Source: Prosthecobacter sp.
GTDB taxonomy: Bacteria; Verrucomicrobiota; Verrucomicrobiia; Verrucomicrobiales; Verrucomicrobiaceae
Direction of reading: 5' to 3'
Assembly: GCA_019186985.1 (NCBI GenBank)
Contig: JABARQ010000035.1
Span: 1 to 64,000, forward strand
DNA: 64,000 nt
Positions 62,619 through 64,000 of this stretch are shown piece by piece. Positions within the stretch are counted from its first letter, which is position 1, and each line of letters starts with the position of its first letter. A program made the position numbers and the translations under genes. Below the pieces are notes generated by a model. It did no database searches. It was not told the DNA's origin and saw nothing but the letters and a program-made list of their open reading frames with translations.

Positions 62619-64000
62619 ACATCCTCTCCCTGTTTCGTCAGCTTGCCCGCCGCCATCGCGGGCTTCATGCCGCTTTAATTTCACTTTTGGTTATTCTCAG
62701 CGGCACGCATCCGGCCATGGCGGCCGACCTCCTGCGCCGTGGCGGCCCTTCGGCGGGCACGCCGGGTCAGCCGGGCGTGACCGGGCTGGGCAACGCACCC
62801 GCGAACATGGTTTCCAACCGTGCCAACGCCCAGGGCTTGCTCATGCGCTCCCAGGCCGCCCTGAACGCCGCCCGGCTGCTTCAGGAGCAGGCGAGGGCTG
62901 TGGCGCAGGCCGGGGCCAGCAACCTGGGCGCTGATCCCAATCATCCCGGCCAGGTCTTGCCGGATGTTCCGAACGGCCTCGGCGTCGGCGGACTGGAGGT
63001 CGACCCGGCGGTGGCTGGCAATGCCGGCCTTTGGACGGGCGCCCGGCTTCCAACCCAGAGCACCAGCGGCGGCCAGACGAATGTGACCGTGGTGCAGACG
63101 GCGCAGCAGGCCCTGCTCAACTGGCGCACCTTCAACATCGGGCGCGACACCACGCTGACCTTTGACCAGAGCGCCGGCGGCGCCAGCCAGTCCCAGTGGA
63201 TCGTCTTCAACAAGGTGAATGATCCCTCCGGACGGCCCTCCCAGATCCTCGGCGGCATTCGCGCCTCCGGCCAGGTTTATGTGATCAATCAGAACGGCAT
63301 CATCTTCGGCGGTTCCAGCCAGGTGAACACGCACACCCTGGTGGCCTCGGCCCTGCCCATCAATGACAACCTCATCAATCGCGGCCTGCTGAACAACCCC
63401 GACGCCCAGTTCCTCTTCTCCGCGCTCGCCCTGAACGCTGGCGCCAAGGGGCCGACTCCGGGTTTCACACCGCCGACCCCCGCGAACGGCAAGACTGGCG
63501 ATGTCGTTGTTCGCGCAGGTGCCAGGATCGAGGCGCCGACGACGGCATCCAATGTCGGCGGGCGTGTGGCGTTGATCGGGGCCAACGTGGTCAACCAGGG
63601 CACCATCTCCACTCCTGACGGCCAGACGATCCTCGCCGCAGGGCTGCAAGTCGGCTTTGTGGCGCACAGCAGCAGCGATCCCGGCCTGCGTGGCCTGGAC
63701 ACGTTTGTCGGAGCTGTGGTCGATCCGCTGGCTGCCGTGCCTGATTATGCAGGAACCGCCCGAAATGAAGGCCTTGTCGAGGCCCCACGCGCCAGCGTCA
63801 CGATGGCCGGCAAGACGGTCGAGCAGAATGGCGTCATCAACAGCAGCACCTCCGTGGTTCTGAATGGTCGCATCGACCTCCAGGCCAGCTATGGAGCTGT
63901 GACGAACACGGGCTATGACCCCGTCCTGCTGCCGAACATCCCCCCCTTTCTTTTCACAAGGACGGGGACTGTGAGCCTGGGGCAGGGCAGCCTGACTCAG
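62615..64000 (+). CDS. Filamentous haemagglutinin-type TPS exoprotein, 3' part outside window
   Basis: The frame stays open from the ATG at 62615 to the end of the window (462 codons) with no stop. It starts with an extended signal peptide (MNILSLFRQLARRHRGLHAA, then LVILSGTHPAMA). The TPS secretion domain has NWRTFNIGRDTTLTFDQ, WIVFNKVNDPSGRPSQILGGIRASGQVYVINQNGIIFGGSSQVN, the hallmark region that the FhaC pore recognises. A beta-helix rich in Asn and Gly follows. The start overlaps ppiC by ATGA, so the gene belongs to the operon. Usual family members are 1000-4000 aa. Confidence 0.93.
   Translation, partial: MNILSLFRQLARRHRGLHAALISLLVILSGTHPAMAADLLRRGGPSAGTPGQPGVTGLGNAPANMVSNRANAQGLLMRSQAALNAARLLQEQARAVAQAGASNLGADPNHPGQVLPDVPNGLGVGGLEVDPAVAGNAGLWTGARLPTQSTSGGQTNVTVVQTAQQALLNWRTFNIGRDTTLTFDQSAGGASQSQWIVFNKVNDPSGRPSQILGGIRASGQVYVINQNGIIFGGSSQVNTHTLVASALPINDNLINRGLLNNPDAQFLFSALALNAGAKGPTPGFTPPTPANGKTGDVVVRAGARIEAPTTASNVGGRVALIGANVVNQGTISTPDGQTILAAGLQVGFVAHSSSDPGLRGLDTFVGAVVDPLAAVPDYAGTARNEGLVEAPRASVTMAGKTVEQNGVINSSTSVVLNGRIDLQASYGAVTNTGYDPVLLPNIPPFLFTRTGTVSLGQGSLTQ

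Overview
The window looks like chromosomal DNA from a Verrucomicrobiota bacterium (Verrucomicrobiaceae/Prosthecobacter-like). This is inferred from high-GC, C-ending codons in core genes, DUF1080 and sulfatase genes, the [DE]DY-A-x-NxGQLK repeat typical of verrucomicrobial exported proteins, and a split H-N-only nuo operon. No rRNA or tRNA was recognised, so the assignment is not firm. REGION 1 (1-14.4 kb) is a minus-strand Rhs locus. A 2439-aa exported Rhs/YD-repeat protein with an HNH-like (AHH) toxin tip is followed by an immunity-like gene. Two orphan Rhs tips follow, each with its own signal peptide, a GIY-YIG-like toxin domain and a downstream immunity-type gene. The tips sit in ~670-bp direct repeats, and an IS5-family element has cut the last immunity gene. 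REGION 2 (14.5-22.2 kb) holds housekeeping and nutrient genes: a sulfatase, an SDR, an hslO-iscA-hscB-like cluster, a DUF1080 protein, a TonB receptor of BtuB type behind a probable cobalamin riboswitch, and a small Cys-rich membrane protein. REGION 3 (22.2-29.2 kb) is a complete F-type ATP synthase operon atpBEFHAGDC. It has an exact Rex-type operator (TTGTGAA-N4-TTCACAA) in front and a strong terminator behind. REGION 4 (29.4-39.7 kb) is a chromosomal integron. It has a minus-strand integron integrase with the IntI-specific insert, a candidate attI, and about fourteen plus-strand gene cassettes separated by attC sites. Eight attC sites are almost the same 93-bp palindrome, and others are a ~126-bp class, a long class, a hybrid and several half sites. 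Cassette products include small lipoproteins, a DUF695-like and a DUF4274-like protein, a zinc ribbon and a single-cluster ferredoxin. REGION 5 (39.8-47.7 kb) is nuoHIJKLMN on the minus strand, with a second exact Rex-type operator upstream of nuoH. The two energy operons therefore flank the integron and appear to share redox control. REGION 6 (47.8-49.3 kb) is decayed DNA: an ECF sigma factor with a stop and a frameshift, and the C-terminal remnant of an exoprotein. REGION 7 (49.3-64 kb) is a plus-strand surface locus: a Calx-beta exoprotein, a periplasmic-binding-like protein, an FhaC/ShlB two-partner secretion (TPS) pore, an ExbB fused to an exported DUF2341/LamG lectin-like module, ExbD, TonB, a putative porin, a coiled-coil periplasmic protein, a PpiC-type chaperone and a filamentous-haemagglutinin protein that runs off the window. 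The most novel candidates are the verrucomicrobial integron with its cassettes, the possibly TonB/ExbBD-coupled TPS locus, the signal-peptide Rhs tips, and the paired Rex operators on atp and nuo.
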